Positions 9,936 to 18,232 of a DNA stretch of 64,000 nt are shown here, piece by piece (the stretch's first letter is position 1; every line of letters starts with the position of its first letter). The DNA comes from an uncultured Agathobaculum sp. (GTDB taxonomy: Bacteria > Bacillota > Clostridia > Oscillospirales > Butyricicoccaceae). The notes below the pieces were generated by a model that searched no databases, was not told the origin of the DNA, and saw only the letters and a program-made list of their open reading frames with translations. Position numbers and translations under genes: made by a program. The stretch lies in the NCBI GenBank assembly GCA_944384725.1, contig CALWUJ010000007.1, positions 17,921 to 81,920 of the forward strand, read 5' to 3'.

Positions 9936-10738
9936 AATACCGTTTGCTGGCACTGGATTTGGACGGCACCCTGCTCAATTCACAAAAGGAGATCACACCG
10001 GAAACCCGGAAAGCGCTGGCGTGGGCCAAGGCGCGCGGCGTCTACGTCGTGCTGTCCACCGGGCGGATTGTGGGCGAAGCGGCAGAGTTTGCCCGCGAAA
10101 TCGACTGCGAGGATCGGATGGTCACGGCGGGCGGCGCGGCGATTGCCACCGCCTCCGACGAACGCATTCTGGAAAGCTGGGCCATGCCGTGCGAAATCGG
10201 CGCGCAGGCGGTCGCCGCCGTGCAGGATCTGCCTGTGCGCGTGATGATTTATGTGGGCGACAAAATCTATATCAACCCGTTTTCTGACCGGGATTTTGTT
10301 GTAAATTACCGCGTGGAAGGCTTCCATGCCAATAAGGTCGTGCTGGATGATATTGCAGGCACGATCCGCGCGCGTGGACTGGATGTAACCAAAGTGTATG
10401 CGATTGGGGCGCGCGCCGATCTGGATAAGGCACTCGAAACCATCCGTCCGCTGCCGGGCATTACGATCACCAGCTCGGGCAGCGATAACTTTGAGGTCAT
10501 GCCGGCAGGCGTAGATAAAGGAACCGCGCTCATCCGTTTGGGCGAAATGCTCGGGGTTGCACCGGAGGAAATGGTCGCCGTTGGGGACAGCGATAACGAC
10601 GCGGCGATGCTGCGCGCGGTCGGTATGCCCGTGGCGATGGGCAATGCCGATCCCGCGCTCAAGCAATTGGCGCGCTATGTCACGCAGGACTGCAACCATG
10701 ACGGCGTAGCGAAGGCAGTCTATCATCTTTTTGCGTAA
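9932..10738 (+). CDS. HAD phosphatase, Cof type (2)
   Basis: A 268-aa protein paralogous to the preceding gene. Motif I is ALDLDGTLLNSQKEI, motif II is VLSTGR, and motif III/IV is GVDKGTAL with AVGDSDNDAAML. These are the standard residues for an active phosphatase. It starts at 9932, overlapping the upstream stop, with AAGGGGGAAG about 8 bases before. It is the last clear member of the PTS operon. Confidence 0.92.
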   Translation: MKYRLLALDLDGTLLNSQKEITPETRKALAWAKARGVYVVLSTGRIVGEAAEFAREIDCEDRMVTAGGAAIATASDERILESWAMPCEIGAQAVAAVQDLPVRVMIYVGDKIYINPFSDRDFVVNYRVEGFHANKVVLDDIAGTIRARGLDVTKVYAIGARADLDKALETIRPLPGITITSSGSDNFEVMPAGVDKGTALIRLGEMLGVAPEEMVAVGDSDNDAAMLRAVGMPVAMGNADPALKQLARYVTQDCNHDGVAKAVYHLFA

Positions 10739-10788
10739 GCCCCCTGCCGCAAGACCATTGTTCGGCAGGCAAGAGAGGAGCGTTTTAC

Positions 10789-10980
10789 ATGAAAAGCTAT
10801 ATTACCATTCCGGAAGCGGCCGTGAAATGGGGCGTGAGCGCGCAGCAGGTGCGAACCGGCTGTGAAAAAGCCCGCATCAGCGGTGTGGTGCGGATGAGCC
10901 GCCGCTGGCTGATTCCGGAGGATGCGGCTTTGCCGCCTGAACTGGAATATGCTGCGTCAAAATGCAGCATATCCGCTTAA
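10789..10980 (+). CDS. small helix-turn-helix protein
   Basis: A 63-aa protein with an excisionase/MerR-like fold: ITIPEAAVKWGVSAQQVRTGC as the helix-turn-helix, then a wing ending in RRWLIPEDA. Such proteins bind DNA or act as minimal regulators. AGAGGAG precedes the ATG at 12 bases. It is followed at 26 bases by the PHP gene and could be co-transcribed. No mobile element surrounds it, so it is probably a chromosomal regulator of unknown target. Confidence 0.7.
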   Translation: MKSYITIPEAAVKWGVSAQQVRTGCEKARISGVVRMSRRWLIPEDAALPPELEYAASKCSISA

Positions 10981-11006
10981 ACCATGCAGGAACAGGGGGC
11001 AAAACC

Positions 11007-11897
11007 ATGGCGCAGACCGATTTGCATATACATTCCGCCGTCAGTGTGGATGGAGAGATATCTCCACGCGGGCTGGCGGAATTATGCTGTCAGGAGGGTG
11101 TGACGCTGGCGGCACTGACCGACCACAATAACATTGCTGGGGTGGCGGAATTCATTTGGCGCTGTGCCCAGCTCGGCGTACAAGCCATTCCCGGTGTGGA
11201 ACTGGACTGCATGTTTGAGGGAAATCTTCTGCATGTGCTCGGTTATGGGATTGATATTGCCAATGCCTTGCTGCTGCAAACGGTGCAGACGGTGCACGGA
11301 CTGCAAGTCGAGGCTGGTCTGCGGCTCATGGATGCCGTTGCGGCGCTGGACATCGGCTTTGACCGGGAGCAGGTGCTGGAATGGGCAGGAGATGGCGCGG
11401 TTTGCGCGGAAACCATTGCACAGTCCGCACTGCAACAACCGGAAAACCGCACGCACCCGCTGATTCGCCCGCTTTTGCCGGGCGGTGCATTATCAGATCG
11501 ACCGCTCGTCAACTTTTATTGGTCGGTATGTGCGCCGGGCAAACCAGCCTATGTGCCGGTAGAATTTATGGCGGCTGAGCAGGCGATCGACCTGATCCAT
11601 GCAGCCGGAGGGATTGCGGTGCTGGCGCATCCGGGTATTAGTTTGCCGGATTCAGCGGTGCTGGATCGCGCACTGCGGCTGCCGCTGGACGGTGTGGAAG
11701 CCTTCAGCACTTACCATACAGCGCAGCAAACGTCTTTTTACGTCCAAAAAGCAAAAGAACGAGACTTGCTGCTCAGCGGCGGCAGCGATTTTCACGGCAA
11801 AATCAAACCGGATATTCGTATCGGTGCAGTTGACTGGCAGGGAGGCGAAAGCGAGGCAAGAACAGCCTTGCTGGATGCCGTTCTGCGCACTCGATAA
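11007..11897 (+). CDS. PHP-domain phosphoesterase
   Basis: A 296-aa metal-dependent phosphoesterase of the PHP family (YciV/RnaAM-like). Motif I is TDLHIHSAVSVDG, motif II is ALTDHNN, and later metal ligands appear in VLAHPG and GGSDFHGK. I start at ATG 11007, 7 bases after AGGGGGC; an upstream in-frame ATG at 10962 lies inside the preceding gene. Members hydrolyse nucleoside 3',5'-bisphosphates or trim RNA 5' ends. The exact substrate is not readable. Confidence 0.85.
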   Translation: MAQTDLHIHSAVSVDGEISPRGLAELCCQEGVTLAALTDHNNIAGVAEFIWRCAQLGVQAIPGVELDCMFEGNLLHVLGYGIDIANALLLQTVQTVHGLQVEAGLRLMDAVAALDIGFDREQVLEWAGDGAVCAETIAQSALQQPENRTHPLIRPLLPGGALSDRPLVNFYWSVCAPGKPAYVPVEFMAAEQAIDLIHAAGGIAVLAHPGISLPDSAVLDRALRLPLDGVEAFSTYHTAQQTSFYVQKAKERDLLLSGGSDFHGKIKPDIRIGAVDWQGGESEARTALLDAVLRTR

Positions 11898-11923
11898 CGC
11901 AAACGTTTTTCTTTTTCATAATC

Positions 11924-11953
11924 AATGCCCCGTCCGAATCTGGTCGGGGCATT
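11924..11953 (+). terminator. intrinsic terminator after the PHP gene
   Basis: AATGCCCCG (11924-11932) pairs with CGGGGCATT (11945-11953), followed by TTCGTTT. Confidence 0.7.
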
Positions 11954-12092
11954 TTCGTTTCTCCGGACAGCAAAATAATGCGTCTCTGGCAAATATGCAT
12001 AGCCAATCGACAATCCCGGCGATTTTATGGTATGATAATAAAGTCTTGCGAAAAGATTATGGGTCAGATATGGAAAATACGGGAGGAACGGT

Positions 12093-12515
12093 ATGCATGT
12101 GATGCTCTGTCTGGATGACAAGGATGGGATGCTGTTTCATCAGCGGCGGCAAAGTCAGGATCGTGTGCTGCGCAAGTATATGCTGGATTTGTGTGGCGCA
12201 CAGGGTCTGTGGCTGAATGCGTATTCTGCTGGGCAGTTTGCAGAGCAGGAACGCGCCCACCTACGGATCGACGAGCAGTTTCTGTCGCTCGCAGGAGAAG
12301 GCGACTACTGCTTTGTGGAAGATCAGCAGATAGCGCCGTTCTTAGAAAAGATAGAGACTGTCATACTGTTTCGCTGGAACCGTATTTACCCCGCGGATCA
12401 ATGCTTTGACCGGTCGCTGCTGCACTGTGGCTGGACCCTGCGGGAAACAGAGGATTTTTCCGGTTTTTCGCATGCAAAAATCACAAAGGAAGTTTACGAA
12501 AAATGCAGAGAATGA
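12093..12515 (+). CDS. conserved Firmicutes protein of unknown function
   Basis: A 140-aa soluble protein. It resembles a short conserved family in Clostridia, by memory, with the patterns MHVMLCLDDKDGMLFHQRRQ, LWLNAYSAGQF, GDYCFVEDQQI, LFRWNRIYPAD and ITKEVYEK. These have sometimes been labelled ribonuclease Z in databases, without the beta-lactamase motifs. A ribosome site (GGGAGGAA) lies 6 bases upstream. It overlaps the next gene, a nuclease lipoprotein, by 13 bases, so the two are probably co-expressed. No catalytic motif is evident. Confidence 0.75.
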   Translation: MHVMLCLDDKDGMLFHQRRQSQDRVLRKYMLDLCGAQGLWLNAYSAGQFAEQERAHLRIDEQFLSLAGEGDYCFVEDQQIAPFLEKIETVILFRWNRIYPADQCFDRSLLHCGWTLRETEDFSGFSHAKITKEVYEKCRE

Positions 12516-13369
12516 TGAAGAAAATCGTGCCGGTGCTGCTGTGCATCCAGTTTTTGCTCTCCGGCTGTGCGATGCTGCGGCCGCAGCAGACGGTTTCGCT
12601 GGAGGATATCCCGGCATACAGTGGCGAGCCGTATGTGGAGATCGACGGTAATGTGCCGGACTTTCCGGAGGAGGATCAGGTCGCAGAATCCTTTGAAAGC
12701 TATGCGCCGCTGGACTTTTTAGGGCGGTGCGGTACCGCTTACGCCTGTATCTCCACTGACCTGATGCCGACCGAGGAGCGCGGCTCGATCGGACAGGTTA
12801 AGCCGTCCGGCTGGCAGACGGTCAAGTATGATTTTGTAGACGGAAAATATCTGTATAACCGCTGCCATCTGATCGGATATCAGCTGACAGCGGAAAATGC
12901 AAACGCAGAGAACCTTATCACCGGAACACGGTATTTGAACGTGGAGGGTATGCTCCCGTTTGAAAACATGGTGGCGGACTATATCAGGGAAACCGGAAAC
13001 CATGTGTTGTACCGCGTGACACCCATTTTTGAGGGGGATAACCTTGTTGCCTCCGGTGTGCAGATGGAAGCCCTTTCGGTGGAAGATGCGGGCGAGGGAA
13101 TTTGCTATAACGTATATTGTTATAATGTGCAGCCCGGTGTGGAAATCGACTACGCAACCGGACAAAGCCGTGAAGCGGATGCCGCGCAGACGGATAGCAC
13201 AGAAGAAACACAGGAATATGTGCTCAATACCGGATCGAAAAAAATCCATTTGCCGGATTGCTCGAGCGTGGCCAGCATTGGAGAAAAGAACAAGTCGTAT
13301 TATACCGGAAACTACGAGGACTTGCTGGCACAGGGCTATTCGCTTTGCGGCAATTGCTTGGGAAAATAA
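12503..13369 (+). CDS. secreted DNA/RNA non-specific endonuclease, lipoprotein
   Basis: A 288-aa nuclease of the EndA/NucA-like family. Residues 1-22 form a signal peptide with lipobox LLSGC. The catalytic region includes RGSIGQVKPSGW and YNRCHLIGYQL, whose His is the expected general base, and the Asn-rich ENLITGTRYLN metal-binding segment. The last 50 residues form an added Cys/His module (HLPDCSSVASI...GYSLCGNC) like the C-terminal Ada-type metal-binding domain seen in many of these proteins. A role in DNA scavenging or uptake at the cell surface is inferred. Confidence 0.9.
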   Translation: MQRMMKKIVPVLLCIQFLLSGCAMLRPQQTVSLEDIPAYSGEPYVEIDGNVPDFPEEDQVAESFESYAPLDFLGRCGTAYACISTDLMPTEERGSIGQVKPSGWQTVKYDFVDGKYLYNRCHLIGYQLTAENANAENLITGTRYLNVEGMLPFENMVADYIRETGNHVLYRVTPIFEGDNLVASGVQMEALSVEDAGEGICYNVYCYNVQPGVEIDYATGQSREADAAQTDSTEETQEYVLNTGSKKIHLPDCSSVASIGEKNKSYYTGNYEDLLAQGYSLCGNCLGK

Positions 13370-13386
13370 ACGGAAAGTTTACACAA

Positions 13387-13424
13387 AAAGCCGCTTCTCT
13401 GCAAACGCGCAGAGAAGCGGCTTT
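13387..13424. terminator. bidirectional intrinsic terminator
   Basis: Sixteen-bp perfect stem 13387-13402 with 13409-13424, loop of 6, between convergent genes. Confidence 0.9.
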
Positions 13425-13442
13425 CGCTTATATATGTATGCG

Positions 13443-14705
13443 TCAGGCGGTTGTCTCTTCACAGGGTTCGTGCTCGATGATTTTGATGAGCGTCACGTGA
13501 CGGTCATCGGCATCCTGTACGATAAAATCCAGATTTTTATAAGTAAGCGTTTCGCCCTGCTTGGGGATGTGTTCGAGCTGATCGATCATCCAGCCGTTGA
13601 CGGTGGTATAACTGTCCGCCACCTCATCACCCTCATAGCCAAAATTGGTCAGCACATCTTCAAAATCCGCCGCGCCGCGTGCCAAATACTCATGGTTTCC
13701 GGTCTTCCAGTACTGATCGACTACGCGGTCGTGTTCGTCCCAGATTTCACCGACCAGCTCCTCCAGCACATCCTCCAGCGTCACAATGCCCAATGTGCCG
13801 CCGTATTCATCCGCCACAACTGCAATATGCGATTTGCTCTTTTGCAGCATTTTAAGCAGCTCCCCAATTTTCATGGTTTTGGCAACAAAGATCGGAGGCT
13901 TCACAATCACATCGATCGACCGGTTGGAGGGAGCAACTTCGTTATAGAAATCCTTCTCGTGGATGATGCCAACGATATTGTCAATGGAGTTCCGATAGAC
14001 CGGCAGGCGGGAAAAACCAGTCTCCTTAAACAGCTTGGCAATCGTCTGGTTGTCCGTATCCTCCGAAATGCCAACAATATTGACACGCGGGGTGAAAATC
14101 TCCACAACCTCAACATCGCTGAATTCGATCGCGCTGCGGATCAAATCACCCTCCTGCTCGTCGATGCCGCCCTCACTTTCAGCCTCATCGACCATGGTCA
14201 GCAGCTCTTCTTCTGAGATGGAAGTATCCTCCGAGGTCTTGAAAACAAGGGAGAGCAGCTTTTTCCACTGGACAAACAGGAAGTTGATCGGCGTGAGAAT
14301 ATAAATGAGAACCTGAATGATCGGCGCGGAAAAGCGGGCAAACAGCTCGGGCGATTCCTTTGTCAAGGTTTTGGGGGAGATTTCGCCAAAAATCAGCACG
14401 ATGACCGTGGTGACAATCGTGGAAAGCGAAGGGCCGGTTTCCTCACCCACCCAGCGGATGAACAACACCGTTGCAACCGATGCGGACGCAATATTCACAA
14501 TATTGTTGCCGATCAGGATGGTGGACAGCAATTTGTCATACTGGTCGGAAAGCCGCAGAACCAGCGCCATACGCTTATCGCCTTTTTCGGCAAGGCTTTT
14601 GACGCGGATGCGGTTGAAGGAGGAAAACGCGGTCTCCGTAGAGGAGAAAAACGCGGACATAATGAGACAGGCGACAATGATTATAATACCTACTGTTGTG
14701 TTCAT
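13443..14705 (-). CDS. CNNM/CorC (HlyC) family membrane protein
   Basis: A 420-aa protein of the DUF21-CBS-CorC_C family linked to Mg2+/Co2+ handling. The DUF21 membrane domain covers about residues 1-190, beginning with a helix then MSAFFSSTETAFSS, the conserved start of the family. Two CBS motifs lie at about 205-330 (FTPRVNIVGISEDTDN, RLPVYRNSIDNIVGIIHEKD and VADEYGGTLGIVTLEDV). The C-terminal CorC_HlyC domain ends near 410. It has a roughly 150-base leader with a stem that would hide its ribosome site. Confidence 0.93.
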   Translation of the reverse strand: MNTTVGIIIIVACLIMSAFFSSTETAFSSFNRIRVKSLAEKGDKRMALVLRLSDQYDKLLSTILIGNNIVNIASASVATVLFIRWVGEETGPSLSTIVTTVIVLIFGEISPKTLTKESPELFARFSAPIIQVLIYILTPINFLFVQWKKLLSLVFKTSEDTSISEEELLTMVDEAESEGGIDEQEGDLIRSAIEFSDVEVVEIFTPRVNIVGISEDTDNQTIAKLFKETGFSRLPVYRNSIDNIVGIIHEKDFYNEVAPSNRSIDVIVKPPIFVAKTMKIGELLKMLQKSKSHIAVVADEYGGTLGIVTLEDVLEELVGEIWDEHDRVVDQYWKTGNHEYLARGAADFEDVLTNFGYEGDEVADSYTTVNGWMIDQLEHIPKQGETLTYKNLDFIVQDADDRHVTLIKIIEHEPCEETTA

Positions 14706-14713
14706 GGTGTATT

Positions 14714-14775
14714 CCTTTCGAAGTATTTTTGAATTTGGTCAGTAAACTGCGCTATTCCAAGGAAACTTCGAAAGG
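14714..14775 (-). promoter_or_regulatory. leader stem that would sequester the CNNM ribosome site
   Basis: In the transcript, CCTTTCGAAG (14775 to 14766) is the exact reverse complement of CTTCGAAAGG (14723 to 14714). The second arm contains the GAAAGGA ribosome site, whose ATG is at 14705. The 42-base interior is not obviously paired. No known riboswitch consensus (M-box, NiCo, yybP-ykoY) was recognised. Confidence 0.5.
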
Positions 14776-14863
14776 CCAGAACGATAATCGGCCCGCAGGA
14801 TCAGGGTCAGACATGGGAACTTACATCCACCTTTCTGTAAAAATTAGGTTGTATGATGCTGAT

Positions 14864-14892
14864 ATTATACATAAATTCGCGCATTTCGTCAA
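14864..14892 (-). promoter_or_regulatory. sigma-A promoter of the CNNM gene
   Basis: TTGACG (14892-14887), 17-base spacer, TATAAT (14869-14864). Start would be near 14857, giving a leader of about 152 bases. Confidence 0.7.
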
Positions 14893-14922
14893 GTTTAGCA
14901 ACGTGGCCATGCCGGAAATGGA

Positions 14923-16944
14923 TTACATAGCAGTACGGTTGTATTCCGTGATCCCGTTTTTGTCCATCCATGCGCGCTTGCTGTCCATCAGGCGGGCCAC
15001 TCCGCTGCTGGGAGAGCCATGGCGCAGCGTGTACAGGTGCTGCACTTCGAGCAGATCATTATAGGTCAAATACGGATAGTCTGTGCCGGAAGCTGTGCCG
15101 TCCGGCTTATAGGAGTAATTCAGATTGCCGTCCGGCAAAATCCACAGGGAAACCGTGCTTTCAATGCCGCGCACCATGCAGTCAGCCAGTGCGGCATACG
15201 ATTCATCACCGGTGACCGCAGAGAAGCGGTAGAGGAATACCGCTTCGGCTGTGTGGTGGTTGAGGGAAGCGTGCGTGGGCTTGCCCAAGCCGTTCGGATG
15301 CCAGTAATCCTCGACCAGCCAGCCGGTGCTGTCTCCGCTCCCGAAACTGTAATGGTGCGCCTGCGCATGGCTGACCAGAAAATCGGCATAGCGTTTGGTC
15401 TGATCCAGCCATTCAGTCACACCGAAGTTTTCCGCCGCGTTGATATTGGCCAGCCATAAATCCGTATTGAACCGTGTGTCAAAGTAGCCGGGATCAATAT
15501 TATAATCATCTTTCAGCCATGTGCTGCCCGCAAGCGAGGGAATAAAGCCGTATTCGTTCTGCTGTTCGCGCATGATGTCGATCATCGCAAGCCCCAATGC
15601 GCGCGACGCGGGCTGATCGGCATCCCTGGCCATCTTGCATGCAATGTATGCACCCGGCAGACTGTGAAAATAATTGGGACCATAGGGATAATAGTTATCG
15701 GGCGCGGTGTAATAATACCCATCATAGCACCAGCGATTGTCGTCGGTAAAGCGGTAGTTAGACCAGCGGCTGAGCTCGTCGGCATCTGTCCAGTCGATCA
15801 GCTGCTGGCTCGAGGTGAGCACCAGATAGTCGCTGAATGTCCCTTGCTGCAGTGCGGCAACTTTCAGGGAAAAGGTGAAGCCACCGTTTTCCTGCGTCAC
15901 GGCAAGTGTGCCGTCGCAGCTCGGAATATATTCGATCATGCCGTTTTCATGGGCGCAATAGGTCTGCGGCGTTACTACAATGCTGTCTATGCCGTTCACA
16001 CGGATAAAATACATGCCGCGCGGCAGAACGCCCGAGGAAAGCGGCTTTTCGTACCAGCGCGCAGATTTGACATCATACCAACGGACGGTACCGCTTTGGC
16101 CCTCCATTCGGAACTGCGCAGCGATATGCGCCGGCGTGGCGAGTGATGCGGTTGAGCGTCCCATTTCCACGACGCACCCTTGTGTGTCGCTGTAAGAGCG
16201 TGTCTCGTTGCACACTTCGGTCCGGCTCTGACGGGTTTCTGCGCGCGTCACTGGGCCAAGAAAGGTGGTGAACGCGGTATAGGAATGGCTTTGCACGTTT
16301 GCGTTCGGGTCGGCGGCTTGCGGTACAATGCCAAGGAGTCCGGACAGTCGCTGCAGGATGGTGGCAAGTTGTGCGCGTGTCACCGTGTCCTGCGGGGTCA
16401 ATGTGGTATCGGAGGTACCCAGAATCAGACCCTGTGCATTGGCCCATTGCATGGCGGTCAGCGCATAGCTGCTGATCTGTCCCGCATCAGTGTACAAAGA
16501 CAAATCGTTTTGCGGAGACAGATCGGCCTGCTTCAAGGCAGCATACCGGTACACCATAGCGGCCAGCTGCTCCCGGGTCAAGGAACCGCCCGGCTCGAAT
16601 TGACCATCCCCCACACCTTCAATGATGTCATTGTACGCGCCCCACTGCACGGCATCGTAATAGGGAGCGTCTGCCGGGACGTCATCAAACGAAGAAGCGA
16701 TGTTGATATCCGTGTCCGGCGCCAGTCGATACAGCGCCTGCATGATACAGGCGCGTGTGGCTGGTGCGTCTGCGCCGAAGGTATAGTCGGATAAACCATC
16801 CATCAGTCCTGCGTCTGTGACAAAAGCAATGGCGTCAGAAGCCCAGTGCGACTCTGTATCGACATAGGTCGCAGTGGCCGTGCCCGCGCGGAGCAAGACC
16901 AAACAGATGAGAAATATTGCTGCGTAATATCGAAAAAATTTCAA
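14923..16944 (-). CDS. SLH-domain surface protein with a C-terminal helical-barrel-like domain
   Basis: A 673-aa exported protein. The signal peptide covers residues 1-26, then three S-layer homology repeats at about 27-205 (HWASDAIAFVTDAGLMDG, PYYDAVQWGAYNDIIEGVG, ALTAMQWANAQGLILGTSD), which bind cell-wall polymer. A beta-rich middle follows (220-400). A C-terminal region rich in Trp/Tyr/His (YFHSLPGAYIACKMARDA, VEDYWHPNGLGKPTHASLNH) resembles an (alpha/alpha)6 barrel of sugar-active enzymes. I did not identify a glycosidase family or catalytic pair. Anchoring to the wall is secure; enzymatic activity is a guess. Confidence 0.8.
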   Translation of the reverse strand: MKFFRYYAAIFLICLVLLRAGTATATYVDTESHWASDAIAFVTDAGLMDGLSDYTFGADAPATRACIMQALYRLAPDTDINIASSFDDVPADAPYYDAVQWGAYNDIIEGVGDGQFEPGGSLTREQLAAMVYRYAALKQADLSPQNDLSLYTDAGQISSYALTAMQWANAQGLILGTSDTTLTPQDTVTRAQLATILQRLSGLLGIVPQAADPNANVQSHSYTAFTTFLGPVTRAETRQSRTEVCNETRSYSDTQGCVVEMGRSTASLATPAHIAAQFRMEGQSGTVRWYDVKSARWYEKPLSSGVLPRGMYFIRVNGIDSIVVTPQTYCAHENGMIEYIPSCDGTLAVTQENGGFTFSLKVAALQQGTFSDYLVLTSSQQLIDWTDADELSRWSNYRFTDDNRWCYDGYYYTAPDNYYPYGPNYFHSLPGAYIACKMARDADQPASRALGLAMIDIMREQQNEYGFIPSLAGSTWLKDDYNIDPGYFDTRFNTDLWLANINAAENFGVTEWLDQTKRYADFLVSHAQAHHYSFGSGDSTGWLVEDYWHPNGLGKPTHASLNHHTAEAVFLYRFSAVTGDESYAALADCMVRGIESTVSLWILPDGNLNYSYKPDGTASGTDYPYLTYNDLLEVQHLYTLRHGSPSSGVARLMDSKRAWMDKNGITEYNRTAM

Positions 16945-17466
16945 CCTTTATGCACCCTTTCGCGAATTACAGGACAAAAAATTGATTCGGTTGATTCGTA
17001 AAGACTATCAAAAGTATATCATATTATTAACCAGAATTCTATGGAAAGGACAGCACAGATCTTTCCAATGTCAATCTTTTATCGTCTGCACAATTTCTTT
17101 ATTATGAAAAAGCAGTGGTGGATTATCATTTCACCATAAACTATAAACGGAGAATAACAAAGAAGAGAAGTTCCGGAACATCCAGGGCTTCTCTCCAACT
17201 GCACGGTTATTTTTTGTATTTGACGTTTCACGTTTTTATCCAATTAATTGCAATCGATAGATGCACATAGGCAAAATATAAAACAGCATAAAACATTTCC
17301 AGCGTATGAAGAGCTGTCATGCTTTGAAAACCAGAGTATCTACGCAAATAGTTGCTCTTGCATTTTTTTGTACTTGCTCCTATTCTTGAACTTGCTTGTT
17401 TTCCCAGTCAGCGCCCCGCGCCGAACAGTCAGCGCGGGGCATCATCTCAGGCAAGGAGGAAGATAC
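16945..17466. other. long intergenic region with two hairpins
   Basis: A 522-base AT-rich gap between the divergent SLH and tail-like genes. It contains a hairpin at 17164-17194 (AGAGAAG/CTTCTCT) and a GC-rich hairpin at 17413-17440 (GCCCCGCGC/GCGCGGGGC) just before the ribosome site of the tail-like gene. There is no T-run after the latter, so it looks like a leader structure rather than a terminator. No coding region was supported. Confidence 0.5.
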
Positions 17467-18174
17467 ATGGATTTCAGTGCAAACAAGCAGGATACTTACG
17501 AAAAGCGCATCGCCAGCTTGCCCGATCAGCCCAACATGCAGCCGAATGAGCTGAAAGCCTACTTTGACAGCAGCCCGGAACAGCTGCGGCAAGCGCACAA
17601 CGGCTTGTGTGACGCGCTGACCGAAGCGACGAGCAACGCAAGCGCCGCTGCAAACCTCGGTTTTCAGCGCACAGCGGGCGTACCGGCAGACGATGTGCAG
17701 GCGGCAGTCGAAAATGTGCAGGCACAGCTGGATGCCGCTGTGATGGGTAATATCCCGTCCGGCAGTGTTGACGGCGATAAGCTTGCGCAGGACGTGCGCG
17801 ATCGGTTTATCGCCATCGAAAATGCAGCGAGAAGCGAGGCTTCTACTCGCTCCAGCGGCGACCTCAACCTGCAAAACCAGATTAACGCGCATACAACGCA
17901 GCTTGCAGCCAAATGTGAAGTTGTGTTCGGCAGCTATTCTGGCAATGGGCAGGCCAGCCAGTTTATTTCTCTCGGATTTTCGCCAAAGGCAATCATTGTT
18001 GCGCAAAGTGATGGAACTATGATCAATGGTAACCGCATTCAAGGCGGATTCGTTTTGCCCGGAGCTTCCGGAGGCGTGGTAATCGAAGGGTTAGGATTTC
18101 GTGCATTATATTCAGATGATCGCTATTGGACCAATGTATACAATCGACAGTATTATTATATTGCGTTTAAATAA
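17467..18174 (+). CDS. orphan phage-tail-fibre-like protein
   Basis: A 235-aa protein starting at ATG 17467 behind AAGGAGGAAG. Residues 1-80 resemble baseplate or tail-associated N-termini (ANLGFQRTAGVPADDVQAAV). A coiled, Ala/Gln-rich middle (80-150) is followed by a C-terminal receptor-like domain (VFGSYSGNGQASQFISLGFS, then YYYIAFK at the end) seen in tail fibres and related phage structural proteins. No other phage gene lies within 25 kb. It sits between two SLH surface-protein genes. It may be a domesticated fibre-like or surface protein, or a prophage remnant. Confidence 0.65.
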   Translation: MDFSANKQDTYEKRIASLPDQPNMQPNELKAYFDSSPEQLRQAHNGLCDALTEATSNASAAANLGFQRTAGVPADDVQAAVENVQAQLDAAVMGNIPSGSVDGDKLAQDVRDRFIAIENAARSEASTRSSGDLNLQNQINAHTTQLAAKCEVVFGSYSGNGQASQFISLGFSPKAIIVAQSDGTMINGNRIQGGFVLPGASGGVVIEGLGFRALYSDDRYWTNVYNRQYYYIAFK

Positions 18175-18180
18175 AAAAGG

Positions 18181-18207
18181 AAAACCCCCGGTAAAACCGG
18201 GGGTTTT
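18181..18207. terminator. bidirectional intrinsic terminator
   Basis: AAAACCCCCGGT (18181-18192) pairs with ACCGGGGGTTTT (18196-18207) around a 3-base loop, between convergent genes. Confidence 0.9.
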
Positions 18208-18232
18208 CGTGATTTCGGGTTAAAGCGAAGGA

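Noticed and set aside
13029-14216. 395-codon open frame on the plus strand
   Set aside because: It spans the nuclease 3' end in another frame, crosses a strong terminator and runs antisense to the CNNM gene.
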